Below, piece after piece: positions 20,368 to 29,082 of a stretch of DNA of 64,000 nt (within the stretch, counting starts at the first letter, position 1; each line of letters starts with the position of its first letter). Below the pieces are notes generated by a model. That model searched no databases and had not been told where the DNA came from. It saw nothing but the letters and a program-made list of their open reading frames with translations. Source of the stretch: Salinimicrobium catena. GTDB taxonomy: Bacteria; Bacteroidota; Bacteroidia; Flavobacteriales; Flavobacteriaceae. The DNA lies in the NCBI RefSeq assembly GCF_900102915.1, contig NZ_FNGG01000002.1, positions 62,001-126,000 of the forward strand, written 5' to 3'. The translations under genes and the position numbers were made by a program.

Positions 20368-23300
20368 ATGGAAAGGAATACAGAAGAAGTGAAGTTTCTT
20401 TACTTTACCTCCGGAATTATAGATGAGCTGGCTCTTTTTAACCAGGTTTTCGGTGACAAGGCGAAAATGTTGGAAACGCAGATCGTAACCAACATAGAAG
20501 ATTTTGATGATGAACTTAGAAAAGATCCTGCAGATGTAATCTTGATTGACCATACCGCAAGTTTCAATCATTCAGAATTGGCTCTTATTATAATGCAGCG
20601 AAATGGATTGGACATTCCGTTGATTCTGCTTATAGATGAAGGATCTGAAGAAGAGGCTATCGGCTTTCTCTCAAAAGGGGTCGATGACTACATTTTTCTG
20701 GACCGGCCTTATCGACTGCCCATAAGTGTACGGAAGATCCGGAAAAAATATTTTTTTAAAGCTGAGAAAGAGGTGGTTCTGCAGCAACTTCGGGAGAAAA
20801 GCTCTAAACTTCAGACCGCCCAGCGCATTGCTAAACTTGGATATTGGGAGAAGGACATGGAAAGCCATGATCTGTTCTGGACAGATGAGGTCTACAGGAT
20901 ATGGGGGAGAAACAAGGATAGCTATACTCCAACTTTTGAATCCTTTGTACAATCCATACATCCTGGAGATAAGGAAAGATTTCTTTCTGAAAATGATGCC
21001 GCAGTGGCCGGTTTACGAAGCATGGATTTCGAATATCGTATCATTCTTCCAGATGGAAGGATAAAATGGGTGCACGAAAGAGGAGCTTTGTCTTTTACAG
21101 AATCTGGTAGAAGAGTATTTGAAGGAACCGTGCAGGATATTACTGAAGAGAAACTGAACAGTCAAAAATTAGTGACAAATGAAAGCAGGATCCTGGGGAT
21201 CCTGAAATCCCAAACAAACTACCTTATAAGGGTTGATCTGGAAGGAAATTATTCTTATTGTAATGAAAAATTTACTCAGGATTTTAAATGGATCTTTTCT
21301 GATCAAAACCTCATAGGAAAACCGGCCTTAAGTTCTGTCAAAGAATCTTCTCATTCCCAACTTAAAGATATTTTTTACAAGTGCCTCTCCCAGCCTAATA
21401 ATGTGGTGCAGGCGCAAATTGAAAAACTACAGGAAGAAGGGGGTGAAAAATTTACAATTTGGGATTTCGTATGTCTTACCGATGCTGAAGGAACCCCTGT
21501 GGAAATCCAGGGCGTAGGGATTGATATAATGGATAGGGTAGAAGTAGAGCAGAATTTAGTAGAAAGTAATAAGCGTTATGAGTTGGTGACAAAAGCAACA
21601 TCAGACGCCATTTACGATTGGGATTGCCTTACCGGGGAAATTCTCTGGAGCAGCAATTACAGTAGGCTGTTTGGTTATTCAGAGGATTTAGCGCCGACAA
21701 ATATTGATTCATGGTTTGCAAAGGTACATCCTGAAGATGCTCATGTTTACAGCGAACTGACAAAAATATTAGAGGGAACCACGAACTTTTGGCAGGTAGA
21801 ATACCGGTACCGTAGATCAAACGGGAATTATGCGCATGTACTGGAGAAAGGTACTATAGTAAGAAATGAAGCCGGTCAAGCGGTGCGTATGGTTGGGGCT
21901 ATCCAGGATATCACAGATCGCAAAGAAGCTATGCAAAAGCTGATGCGTAGCGAATCCCGACATAAAGGAATCATTCAGTCACAAACCAATTATGTGATTA
22001 GAATAGACTTGGAAGGGAAATACTCCTACTGTAATGAAAAATTCTTTCAAGATTATGCTTGGATCTATGGTGGAAATCTTATTGGTGAGAATAGTTTAGA
22101 TTCAGTTATGAATTACCACCATGATCGTCTTGCAGAAGTTTCTAAAAAATGTCTTGCTAATCCGGGACAGGTATTCCAGGTAGAAGTAGATAAGCCAGGA
22201 ATTAATAATACGGTAAAAACCACTTTATGGGACATGATATTTTTGGCTTACTCTTCCAGCCAAAAAGAGGAATTGCAATGTGTGGGAATAGATATTACCG
22301 ATCGGGTGAAAGCTGAGAAGGACAATCTTTTTCAGGCCAATTTGTTAGACAAAATAGGACAGGCAGTCATCGCTACAGATAATGAGGGTTTGATCACTTA
22401 CTGGAATAAGGCTGCTACTGAGATGTATGGCTGGAGTAGGAAAGAGGTTCTGGGTAGAAATATTCTCAGGTTTACCCTCTCTTCAAAAAGCCGTGAGAAG
22501 GGTAAGGAAATTCTGGATGCCATGAAACAGGGTAGATCCTGGTCTGGAGAGCTCTTCGTGCGACGTAAGGATGGTTCTGCATTTCCTGCTTTAATAACGG
22601 ACTCTCCCTTTTTTGATGAAAGCGGAAAATTTGGAGGCTTTATAGGAGTGTCTTCAGATATTACCGAAAGGAAAAAAGCAAATGATAAAATGCTGGAATT
22701 GAACCAAAATCTAAGAAACTACACTAACGAACTGGTCACAGCCAATAAAGGTCTGGAACAGTTCTCTTATATAGTTTCTCACAATTTACGGGCCCCGGTT
22801 GCCAATATTTTGGGATTGGGTGAATTGATCAGTTCAGGAGATTATTCAGAAGATCTTAAGCAACAGCTACTTCAGGAAGTCATATCCAATGTTAAAAGGT
22901 TGGATTCTGTAATTACCGATCTGAATGATATCCTTCAGGTGAAAGTAGGTATGAGTGAAAAGAAAGAGAAAGTGAGTCTTGAGGGGTTAGTGGAAAGTAT
23001 AACCTTAGGAATTTCTCGGGCTTTAGATCAGGATAAAATAGAGATTCGTACCAATTTTTCCGAAGTTCCTGAATTCAATGCGCCTAAATCTTATCTACAC
23101 AGCATATTTTCAAACCTGATCTCTAATAGTATAAAATATAGGCGGCCTGGGGTTGAGTTGGTTTTAGAGGTAAATAGCAGAAAAGGTAATGATAAGACCA
23201 TTTTCGAATTCTGCGATAATGGAATGGGTATTGATCTGGAGAAAAAAGGGAACCAAATTTTTGGCCTATATAAAAGGTTCCATAATCATGTTGAAGGCAA

Positions 23301-23463
23301 GGGGATGGGGCTTTTTATGGTCAAGACCCAGGTAGAGCTTCTGGGGGGAGTAATAAATGTATATAGTAGAGTGAATGAAGGAACCCGTTTTGTTCTGGAA
23401 TTCAAAAATGAAGGGACTCAAATCATTGAAGATGAAAAAAGAACGGCAGTATTTCCTGGTTGA
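20368..23463 (+). CDS. Soluble multi-PAS sensor histidine kinase with degenerate receiver
   Basis: Predicted cytosolic sensor kinase of 1031 residues from the ATG at 20368 (a TTG three codons earlier is the alternative). No membrane helix is evident. Domains: a receiver-like region (about 1-125) that keeps an aspartate in VILIDHTAS but has RP instead of the usual KP; five PAS units at about 150-262, 272-395, 400-522, 527-647 and 657-772, several ending in the PAC-type DITE/DITDR motif; HisKA with YIVSHNLRAPVANIL (His about 805); HATPase with NLISNSIKYRRPG, DNGMGI and GKGMGLFMVK. PAS units 2 and 4 are near copies (QTNYLIRVDLEG and QTNYVIRIDLEG). It overlaps the response regulator gene by 32 bases. 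Confidence 0.93.
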   Translation: MERNTEEVKFLYFTSGIIDELALFNQVFGDKAKMLETQIVTNIEDFDDELRKDPADVILIDHTASFNHSELALIIMQRNGLDIPLILLIDEGSEEEAIGFLSKGVDDYIFLDRPYRLPISVRKIRKKYFFKAEKEVVLQQLREKSSKLQTAQRIAKLGYWEKDMESHDLFWTDEVYRIWGRNKDSYTPTFESFVQSIHPGDKERFLSENDAAVAGLRSMDFEYRIILPDGRIKWVHERGALSFTESGRRVFEGTVQDITEEKLNSQKLVTNESRILGILKSQTNYLIRVDLEGNYSYCNEKFTQDFKWIFSDQNLIGKPALSSVKESSHSQLKDIFYKCLSQPNNVVQAQIEKLQEEGGEKFTIWDFVCLTDAEGTPVEIQGVGIDIMDRVEVEQNLVESNKRYELVTKATSDAIYDWDCLTGEILWSSNYSRLFGYSEDLAPTNIDSWFAKVHPEDAHVYSELTKILEGTTNFWQVEYRYRRSNGNYAHVLEKGTIVRNEAGQAVRMVGAIQDITDRKEAMQKLMRSESRHKGIIQSQTNYVIRIDLEGKYSYCNEKFFQDYAWIYGGNLIGENSLDSVMNYHHDRLAEVSKKCLANPGQVFQVEVDKPGINNTVKTTLWDMIFLAYSSSQKEELQCVGIDITDRVKAEKDNLFQANLLDKIGQAVIATDNEGLITYWNKAATEMYGWSRKEVLGRNILRFTLSSKSREKGKEILDAMKQGRSWSGELFVRRKDGSAFPALITDSPFFDESGKFGGFIGVSSDITERKKANDKMLELNQNLRNYTNELVTANKGLEQFSYIVSHNLRAPVANILGLGELISSGDYSEDLKQQLLQEVISNVKRLDSVITDLNDILQVKVGMSEKKEKVSLEGLVESITLGISRALDQDKIEIRTNFSEVPEFNAPKSYLHSIFSNLISNSIKYRRPGVELVLEVNSRKGNDKTIFEFCDNGMGIDLEKKGNQIFGLYKRFHNHVEGKGMGLFMVKTQVELLGGVINVYSRVNEGTRFVLEFKNEGTQIIEDEKRTAVFPG

Positions 23464-23866
23464 TGATGATGCCACCAGCAACCTTATTTGCGAATTAAAC
23501 ATAAAGAGAATAGACCCACTGGCGGCGATTAGCTCTTTTAATGATCCTGAGGAAGCACTCTATTTCATAAAGAAAAATTGCCTTCCTGAAAACAGGGAGT
23601 GTGTCCTTTTTCTGGATATCAATATGCCTTCAATGACCGGCTGGGAATTTTTGGACGCTTTTGAAAATTTCTGTCCTGAAATAAAAAGGAAGATCAGGAT
23701 TTATATTTTAACTTCTGCTATTGAAGAATTTTCAGGAGAGAAAAAGAAGTACCCCTATGTTTCCGGGTTTTTTAGCAAGCCTATAATGTCCAAGAATTTA
23801 ATAAGGGTCCTGGAAGACATTGGAGCAACAGGCGTACAGGAAGAAAAGAAATTTTATCTTCGCTGA
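23432..23866 (+). CDS. Single-domain response regulator
   Basis: Receiver protein of 144 residues without an output domain, starting MKKERQYFLVDDDATSNLIC at 23432 inside the kinase reading frame (32-base overlap in another frame). The acidic pair VDDD, the phospho-acceptor in LFLDINMPSMTGWEFL, the Thr of YILTSAIEEF, and the Lys in GFFSKPIMSKNL are all in place, so it is a phosphorylatable receiver. It belongs to the kinase-linked regulators common in Bacteroidota that pass signals to other proteins rather than to DNA. Partner is almost surely the overlapping PAS kinase. An upstream in-frame ATG at 23375 would add 19 residues encoded within the kinase C-terminus and lacks family support. Confidence 0.9.
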   Translation: MKKERQYFLVDDDATSNLICELNIKRIDPLAAISSFNDPEEALYFIKKNCLPENRECVLFLDINMPSMTGWEFLDAFENFCPEIKRKIRIYILTSAIEEFSGEKKKYPYVSGFFSKPIMSKNLIRVLEDIGATGVQEEKKFYLR

Positions 23867-23908
23867 CTTTGAGAAGAAGGGAAAAGATGTTTTTACTCCC
23901 TGTGATAT

Positions 23909-24670
23909 TTATTTTAGTCTGATAAATCTTTGATCCTTGACCGGGGCTATAATATCATGTTTTGAAAAATAATCGATTAGCAGGTTCCTGATCTTGTAGT
24001 TCAAAGAGGTCACTTCATTAGCTTTGGAGAAGAAAACCATATTATCCCCGCCCTGCAGGAGGTAATCATTGGTCGCTACGAAATAGTCCTTTTCTTCCTG
24101 AACAGGTTCGCCCTGCACCAGTAGTTTTTCTATAGCGTTGTTGCTGTTCAAAACCAGTTGCAATCCTGCTATCGGGTGGGCTACTCCTGCATCTATCAGG
24201 TATCGTACCAGGTCTCTTACTGCAGAACCTTTCATTTTGGCGACCACCACTTCATTTTCAAAAGGCATCAGCTGAAAGGCTGTCCGGGTGGTAATATCTC
24301 CTTTTTCAACCGAAGAGCGTATGCCTCCATGGTTAAGGAGCACGATATCAATGGAATTTCCTGTGCGTTTCTTAAAAACCGGATTCGCCAGTTCCATAAC
24401 AGCATCGGCCATCATGTTTCCCAAGGCCGTATTAAGCTCCCCGTCGGTTTTGACCAGATCTTTCGGTGAATAGGCCAGCACGGCATTCATTTCCCGGTCA
24501 ATATATTCTTTATACGGCTGGATGAATTCAGAAATGGAATCATGCGCGGGAATAGAATCGCTTACGGGTATAGATCTTCCTGAAACCTGGCTAACCTCAT
24601 ATACCATGCTGTTTTTGCAGGAAACACTGAGGATCGCGCTAAGGAAAAGAAGAATCAGCTGCTTTTTCAT
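23909..24670 (-). CDS. 5'-nucleotidase C-terminal-domain lipoprotein
   Basis: The substrate-binding half of a 5'-nucleotidase, made as a separate lipoprotein of 253 residues. The signal peptide ends in a lipobox (LSVSC), so it is anchored in a membrane. The domain (about 70-240) has the family pattern TALGNMMADAVMELAN, LNHGGIRSS, QLMPFENEVVV, and the late loop TNDYLLQGGDNMVFF. Its natural partner, the Tat-exported metallophosphatase, is encoded at 19215-20126 on the same strand. A -7 box lies at 24694-24701. The split of catalytic and C-terminal domains is seen in other Bacteroidota as I recall; the intervening genes are the odd part. Confidence 0.9.
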   Translation of the reverse strand: MKKQLILLFLSAILSVSCKNSMVYEVSQVSGRSIPVSDSIPAHDSISEFIQPYKEYIDREMNAVLAYSPKDLVKTDGELNTALGNMMADAVMELANPVFKKRTGNSIDIVLLNHGGIRSSVEKGDITTRTAFQLMPFENEVVVAKMKGSAVRDLVRYLIDAGVAHPIAGLQLVLNSNNAIEKLLVQGEPVQEEKDYFVATNDYLLQGGDNMVFFSKANEVTSLNYKIRNLLIDYFSKHDIIAPVKDQRFIRLK

Positions 24671-24693
24671 AAGGTCTGAAATGGGTACTGCAG

Positions 24694-24701
24694 CAAAAAT
24701 A
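24694..24701 (-). promoter_or_regulatory. Putative -7 promoter element for the nucleotidase lipoprotein
   Basis: Minus-strand TATTTTTG followed by CTGC, the same 12 bases as at the gap promoter (1336-1347). It lies 23 bases before the ATG. Confidence 0.45.
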
Positions 24702-24869
24702 TGGTTTTTTATTTTTTAGGAATGCTCCTGCTCAATTTTCTCTTCCCAACGAAGGATTTTCCTACTTTTTTTAAGTCAGAAGTTAAATATGTATTAAAAA
24801 AATCATATTTTTCAGCAGAAATTAGAGGATCTAAACTGCATTAATTCAAACAGTTTTAATTTTTTAGGG

Positions 24870-25556
24870 GTGAGGACAAGCCAGAAAGTTTTCTTAGTGT
24901 TCATCTTGATCGCGGCGGTATTCATTATTGGATCCCTGTTCGATCTTCACTACTTTACTCTTGGAGCCAATTATCTTCTGGTGCCTATTTTAGTGTTGTA
25001 CTATCGGTATAAAGCCAGGAACTGGTTCATTTTTTTGGTGCTGGCATTGTTCTTTTTCTACCTTAGAGATATTTTTCTTATTCACGGGATGTCCAGTTTT
25101 CATCCTTTGGCGCTCATGTCTTTTTTAATAGGAATATTGATCCTGTACGGTTTTGCTATAACCGGTTTCCCAAGGTCCAAAGTGCATTTCGTAGAATGGC
25201 TGTCTCTCTTAATCATGTATGGGTTCTTAGGATTCCTTTTCTATACCATGGCAGAATTAATGGCTGAGGTCCTTACTGTTTTTGAAAGCCGGGCTTATTT
25301 GTTCCTTTTTCTGCTGACTCTTTTATTGGCCATTACCTTTACCGCCTATCTCCTGAAATCGCATTACGCTTCACTTTGGCTGATGTTGGCATCGGCTTCT
25401 TTGCTGGTCTCTGAACTCTCCTTGTTTTTTAAGACGTACGTGGTTTCTGATATTAGTGTGAATGTATTCTATCCGCTGTTCCACGTGATCACTTATTATG
25501 CTCTTGTTGAGCACGGCTTACACAGAAGACGATCCTCAGAAGTCCCCTATTTTTGA
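24870..25556 (+). CDS. Polytopic membrane protein of unknown function (first of a pair)
   Basis: A 228-residue integral membrane protein with about seven hydrophobic helices, beginning MRTSQKVFLVFILIAAVFII from a GTG at 24870 preceded by TAGGGG. The first ATG in frame is far downstream, so the GTG is needed to keep the first helices. It ends in a basic tail (GLHRRRSSEVPYF), which would face the cytosol. The next gene encodes a protein of nearly the same length and helix layout, suggesting a duplicated pair. The size and topology recall YhhN-type (lysoplasmalogenase-like) proteins, but I see no diagnostic residues, so function is left open. Confidence 0.75.
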   Translation: MRTSQKVFLVFILIAAVFIIGSLFDLHYFTLGANYLLVPILVLYYRYKARNWFIFLVLALFFFYLRDIFLIHGMSSFHPLALMSFLIGILILYGFAITGFPRSKVHFVEWLSLLIMYGFLGFLFYTMAELMAEVLTVFESRAYLFLFLLTLLLAITFTAYLLKSHYASLWLMLASASLLVSELSLFFKTYVVSDISVNVFYPLFHVITYYALVEHGLHRRRSSEVPYF

Positions 25557-25653
25557 TTGCGCATTTTATCGATTTAATCACCCTTTAATCTAAAAAAATA
25601 AGGAATTCGGCAATGGCTGAACGAATTTCCTATCTTGCGGTAATTTCTGAAGC

Positions 25654-26352
25654 ATGAAACAAAAATACTTTTTTGCTTTACTCGTGATAGGGGCTGTTAC
25701 GGCGAGTGTTACTGGTATTTTTCAGGAGAAATTTTGGCTGGAAAAGACCGGCGAATTATTTTTTATCCTGCCATTGCTTGCCTATTACTATAAAAAACTT
25801 CCTTCAGGAAATTACAATCTCTATGCTTTTCTGTTCTTTCTGGTCACTGCCAATATTCTGAGCTTTTTTCATCCGGTTTGGTTCTTTAGTTACATAGGCA
25901 TAGGACTTTGGATTGGGTGCTACATCTTTCTGGTGCGCGAAGCCATTAAACATACAGAATATGAAAAGGGCAGCAGGTTCATGACATTGTATTTTGTAGC
26001 AGTGGTCGCTATTTATGCTTATTTGCTTTCCCTTCATGTGCTGGAGTTGGAACGCAGCCTGTCTGACGGCTTCCTGTTCTCTTATTATATTATTTATTAC
26101 CTGAACATTCTTATCCTGGCCATTACCGCCCTCATTTATTATCTCAATTCATTTTCGAAGAAATCTGTTTTCTTCATGTGTCTTACCATTTCTTTTATCT
26201 TCGCCGATGTCTTCAGGGATATGGAAGTGTTCTATTTTCCAGATCTTAGCGTGGAGATCGTGGGGACGCTCATCAGGTTTGCAGCTATTAAACTATCGCT
26301 GCTGTTCTTCGTAACCCCAGAGAAAAAATTGCGCCTTCTGCACCTGGTATAG
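25654..26352 (+). CDS. Polytopic membrane protein of unknown function (second of a pair)
   Basis: A 232-residue protein, MKQKYFFALLVIGAVTASVT at its start, with about seven membrane helices and a basic C-terminal tail (EKKLRLLHLV). Length, spacing of helices and an early 'F-x-x-x-L...LYYRYK / LAYYYKKL' segment parallel the preceding gene, so the two are probably paralogs that diverged far. The 97-base gap between them contains an imperfect inverted repeat (25601-25609 with 25622-25631). No catalytic motif or binding site is recognisable. Confidence 0.75.
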   Translation: MKQKYFFALLVIGAVTASVTGIFQEKFWLEKTGELFFILPLLAYYYKKLPSGNYNLYAFLFFLVTANILSFFHPVWFFSYIGIGLWIGCYIFLVREAIKHTEYEKGSRFMTLYFVAVVAIYAYLLSLHVLELERSLSDGFLFSYYIIYYLNILILAITALIYYLNSFSKKSVFFMCLTISFIFADVFRDMEVFYFPDLSVEIVGTLIRFAAIKLSLLFFVTPEKKLRLLHLV

Positions 26353-26395
26353 AGAATTTCTTTTTCTTCTCTTCTGTTTGTGTTTTTTTAATACC

Positions 26396-26403
26396 TAATT
26401 TTG
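26396..26403 (+). promoter_or_regulatory. Putative -7 promoter element, 6 bases from an ATG
   Basis: TAATTTTG fits TAnnTTTG and ends 6 bases before the ATG at 26410. A TTTG at 26377-26380 is only 15 bases upstream, slightly short for a -33 element. Confidence 0.5.
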
Positions 26404-26409
26404 CAACCT

Positions 26410-26931
26410 ATGCTTTCAAATCTAAAGATTGGAGTTGCCAGAAGAAGAATGGCGGCAGCTATTAAGAGATCCCTGGCCGGGGAAGAAAAACAGAGCCAGA
26501 GAATAGGTGTCATCCTTGACAGGGACGATGAAGACCTAAAGGAAAAATTCCTGAAGCTAAAGACGGACCTGGGCTTGCGTGATCCCGATTTTCAAATGGT
26601 GGTTTGCAAGGACGAAGGGCAGAAGGGAGATGTTTTTCAGGGGCTGGTATTTACCCGAAAGGATCTGGGCTGGAATGGCAAGATCCGTAACGGGGAGATC
26701 ACCGGTTTTGCCCGGCAAAAAATGGATGTGCTTATCTCTTATACCGAAGCTGACAATAAACTGGCGGCCCTGCTCGTTTCAGTGGCCAATGCCGGTCTAA
26801 AGGTAGGAAGGGAAGAAGGTCTAAGTTCTGCCGGACTCTTTAATATGTTGATCTCTACAGGGTTTGAAGAAGTGGATGTTTTTATCGCGGAACTAAAAAG
26901 ATATTTGAAAATTTTAAACAACTCAGAATAA
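26410..26931 (+). CDS. Conserved hypothetical protein (DUF6913-like)
   Basis: A 173-residue soluble protein from the ATG at 26410; a TTG at 26401 is the other possible start but would overlap the -7 box. The N-terminus is basic ([17 protein letters not shown]), followed by an alternating alpha/beta pattern with VGVILDRDD-type strand ([13 protein letters not shown]) and [20 protein letters not shown]. Its stop codon overlaps the dapA start (TAATG), so it is translated with dapA. Flavobacterial relatives sit beside dapA as I recall and are unnamed. No enzyme motif is recognisable. Confidence 0.75.
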   Translation: MLSNLKIGVARRRMAAAIKRSLAGEEKQSQRIGVILDRDDEDLKEKFLKLKTDLGLRDPDFQMVVCKDEGQKGDVFQGLVFTRKDLGWNGKIRNGEITGFARQKMDVLISYTEADNKLAALLVSVANAGLKVGREEGLSSAGLFNMLISTGFEEVDVFIAELKRYLKILNNSE

Positions 26932-27806
26932 TGGAAAAATTTGTGGGAACCGGCGTCGCTTTGATCACGCCATTCACAGATGACTTGAAGGTGGATGTGA
27001 AAGCATTGCAAAACCTGGTGAATTTTCAGGTAGACAATGGTATAGATTATATGGTGGTGCTGGGCACGACCGGAGAAAGCGCTACTTTGACTCCTGAAGA
27101 GAAAAAACAGGTAATAGCTACCGTGGTGGAGGAGAATAATGGAAGGATTCCGCTGGTTCTTGGAGTAGGAGGTAACTGTACGTCTAAGGTTGTGGAAGAG
27201 TTAAAGAACACAGACCTTTCGGCTTTTGATGCTGTACTTTCAGTGTCTCCGTACTATAACAAACCTTCTCAGGAAGGCATCTATCAGCATTATAAAGCCG
27301 TGGCCGCTGCGTCTGCAAAACCTGTGATCTTGTATAACGTTCCGGGAAGAACGGCTTCTAACATACTTCCGGCTACGGTAAAACGCCTTGCTGAAGATGT
27401 GGATAATATCATTGGGATCAAAGAGGCCGCCGGTGATATGGTACAGGCAATGAATTTGATAAGCCAGGTACCGAAAGACTTCCTGGTGATCTCAGGAGAT
27501 GACATGATCACCTTGCCTATGGTATTGGCCGGAGGGCACGGGGTGATATCGGTAATCGCACAGGGTTTTCCTGCGGAATTCTCCAAAATGGTGAGATTGG
27601 GACTGGATAGGGAAGTGGATGCTGCTTACAAACTGCATTACGACATAGCACCTTCTATAGATCTCATTTTTGCTGAAGGAAATCCGGTTGGGATCAAAGC
27701 GCTGCTTGCCAAGCACGGCATCTGCAAAAATAACCTAAGATTGCCGCTGGTAAAAGCAACTGAAGGATTGACCGGAAAGATCAATTCCTTTGTGGATAAT
27801 TTTTGA
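26931..27806 (+). CDS. dapA: 4-hydroxy-tetrahydrodipicolinate synthase
   Basis: Condenses pyruvate and aspartate semialdehyde, the first committed step to diaminopimelate and lysine. The 291 residues form the expected TIM barrel: [10 protein letters not shown] at the N-terminus, GTTGESATL, the Tyr of [10 protein letters not shown], and the Schiff-base lysine in [10 protein letters not shown]. Length is normal for the family. It overlaps the upstream hypothetical gene by one base, while bamD downstream has its own promoter box. With dapF at 2935 it marks the meso-diaminopimelate route to peptidoglycan. Confidence 0.97.
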   Translation: MEKFVGTGVALITPFTDDLKVDVKALQNLVNFQVDNGIDYMVVLGTTGESATLTPEEKKQVIATVVEENNGRIPLVLGVGGNCTSKVVEELKNTDLSAFDAVLSVSPYYNKPSQEGIYQHYKAVAAASAKPVILYNVPGRTASNILPATVKRLAEDVDNIIGIKEAAGDMVQAMNLISQVPKDFLVISGDDMITLPMVLAGGHGVISVIAQGFPAEFSKMVRLGLDREVDAAYKLHYDIAPSIDLIFAEGNPVGIKALLAKHGICKNNLRLPLVKATEGLTGKINSFVDNF

Positions 27807-27895
27807 TTTTTTTTGTCTCGATTTTTCGGGATAAACGCTGAAAGGCCCTGAAAACCCTGCGGGAACTAAAGTTTTTATAATAAGGCAGAAAAGAG

Positions 27896-27903
27896 TATTT
27901 TTG
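27896..27903 (+). promoter_or_regulatory. Putative -7 promoter element for the bamD run
   Basis: TATTTTTG fits TAnnTTTG and ends 4 bases before the ATG at 27908. It would serve bamD, rpoZ, coaBC and the DUF4835 gene. Confidence 0.5.
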
Positions 27904-27907
27904 CCAG

Positions 27908-28750
27908 ATGTTAAATAATAGAATGAAGAAAATAATCCTCCTTTTAAGCATTGTTTTAGTGGCGACTTCCTGCAGCCAGTATCAAAAGGTCCTGAAAAGT
28001 GACGATACCGGTTTAAAATATTCCACTGCAGAGGAATTGTACAATGAAGCAAAGGCAGGAGAAGGAAACACCAGCAGAAAATTCAAGAAGGCGCTCCGTA
28101 TTTTTGAACAGATCGTTCCTGAATACCGTGGAAAACCACAGGCTCAGAAATTGATGTTCATGTACGCCGATACTTATTACGAATTGGGTGACCATTATCT
28201 TGCCGGCTATCAGTTCGAACGTTTTGTGGAGACTTACCCGCAAAGCGAAAAACTTGAAGAAGCTGCTTTTAAAGGAGCAAAAAGTTATTATTTTCTTTCA
28301 CCAAGGTATGACCTGGACCAGACAGAAACTCATAAGGCCATCGAAAAGCTACAGGCTTTCATCAACCGTTTTCCGGAGAGTGAAAAGCTGGAAGAAGCCA
28401 ATGAGCTGGTTACAGAGCTTCGAGTAAAACTTGAGAAAAAATCCTACGAGATCGCTAAGCAGTACCACCATACCCGTAACTATAAAGCGGCTATTACCGC
28501 CCTGAACAATTTTATTTTGGAATATCCAGGCTCTCCTTTCAGAGAGCAGGCTTACTACTACAAGTTTGATTCGGCTTACCAGTATGCCATCAACAGTTAT
28601 GCTTATGCCATGCCCGAAAGGCTTAAGGAAGCGCGTAAGTATTACCAGGATTACCTGCGGTACTACCCCGAAGGAAAATTTGTTTCTGAAGCCGAGGCTG
28701 CTTTTACAGATATTACAGAAAAAGAACAAAATTATAATCAAGAGAAGTAA
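27908..28750 (+). CDS. bamD: Outer membrane assembly lipoprotein BamD
   Basis: Lipoprotein of the BAM complex that inserts beta-barrel proteins into the outer membrane. The 280 residues begin with a lipoprotein signal (KKIILLLSIVLVATSC, lipobox ATSC), followed by TPR-like helical repeats: KALRIFEQIVPEYRGKPQAQ, YLAGYQFERFVETYPQSEKL, AIEKLQAFINRFPESEKL and AITALNNFILEYPGSPFREQ. The start at 27908 lies 4 bases behind a -7 box; an ATG at 27923 would give a tidier signal peptide and cannot be ruled out. rpoZ follows after 2 bases. Confidence 0.93.
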   Translation: MLNNRMKKIILLLSIVLVATSCSQYQKVLKSDDTGLKYSTAEELYNEAKAGEGNTSRKFKKALRIFEQIVPEYRGKPQAQKLMFMYADTYYELGDHYLAGYQFERFVETYPQSEKLEEAAFKGAKSYYFLSPRYDLDQTETHKAIEKLQAFINRFPESEKLEEANELVTELRVKLEKKSYEIAKQYHHTRNYKAAITALNNFILEYPGSPFREQAYYYKFDSAYQYAINSYAYAMPERLKEARKYYQDYLRYYPEGKFVSEAEAAFTDITEKEQNYNQEK

Positions 28751-28752
28751 CA

Positions 28753-29079
28753 ATGATAGATTTAAAGAAGACTGATGCGCCGGTGAACACCACTACTTTG
28801 GATAAGAATTCAATAGATGCGCCTACTAACAACATTTACGAAGCCATCTCAGTTATTTCCAAGAGGGCTACTCAGATCAACTCCGAGATCAAAAAGGAGT
28901 TGTTGGAGAAGTTAGATGAATTTGCTACTTACAACGACAGCCTTGACGAGATCTTTGAGAACAAGGAGCAGATCGAGGTTTCCAAGTTCTACGAAAAACT
29001 ACCTAAGCCACATGCTTTAGCGGTACAGGAGTGGCTGGAAGACAAGATCTACTATCGCAACACCAAAAGCGAAGAATAA
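28753..29079 (+). CDS. rpoZ: RNA polymerase omega subunit, Bacteroidota type
   Basis: Small RNA polymerase subunit that helps assembly and holds beta-prime. The 108 residues match the phylum-specific form: TDAPVNTTTLDKNS, then NIYEAISVISKRATQINSEI, where the helix with 'AI..I.KRA.Q' is the omega core, and a C-terminal region KFYEKLPKPHALAVQEWLED not found in E. coli omega. It lies 2 bases behind bamD and 3 bases before coaBC, a gene order familiar from flavobacteria. Confidence 0.93.
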   Translation: MIDLKKTDAPVNTTTLDKNSIDAPTNNIYEAISVISKRATQINSEIKKELLEKLDEFATYNDSLDEIFENKEQIEVSKFYEKLPKPHALAVQEWLEDKIYYRNTKSEE

Positions 29080-29082
29080 AAA

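Noticed and set aside
25601-25631. Imperfect inverted repeat between the two seven-helix genes
   Set aside because: The arms differ by an inserted base and no T run or motif follows; not enough to call a terminator or operator.
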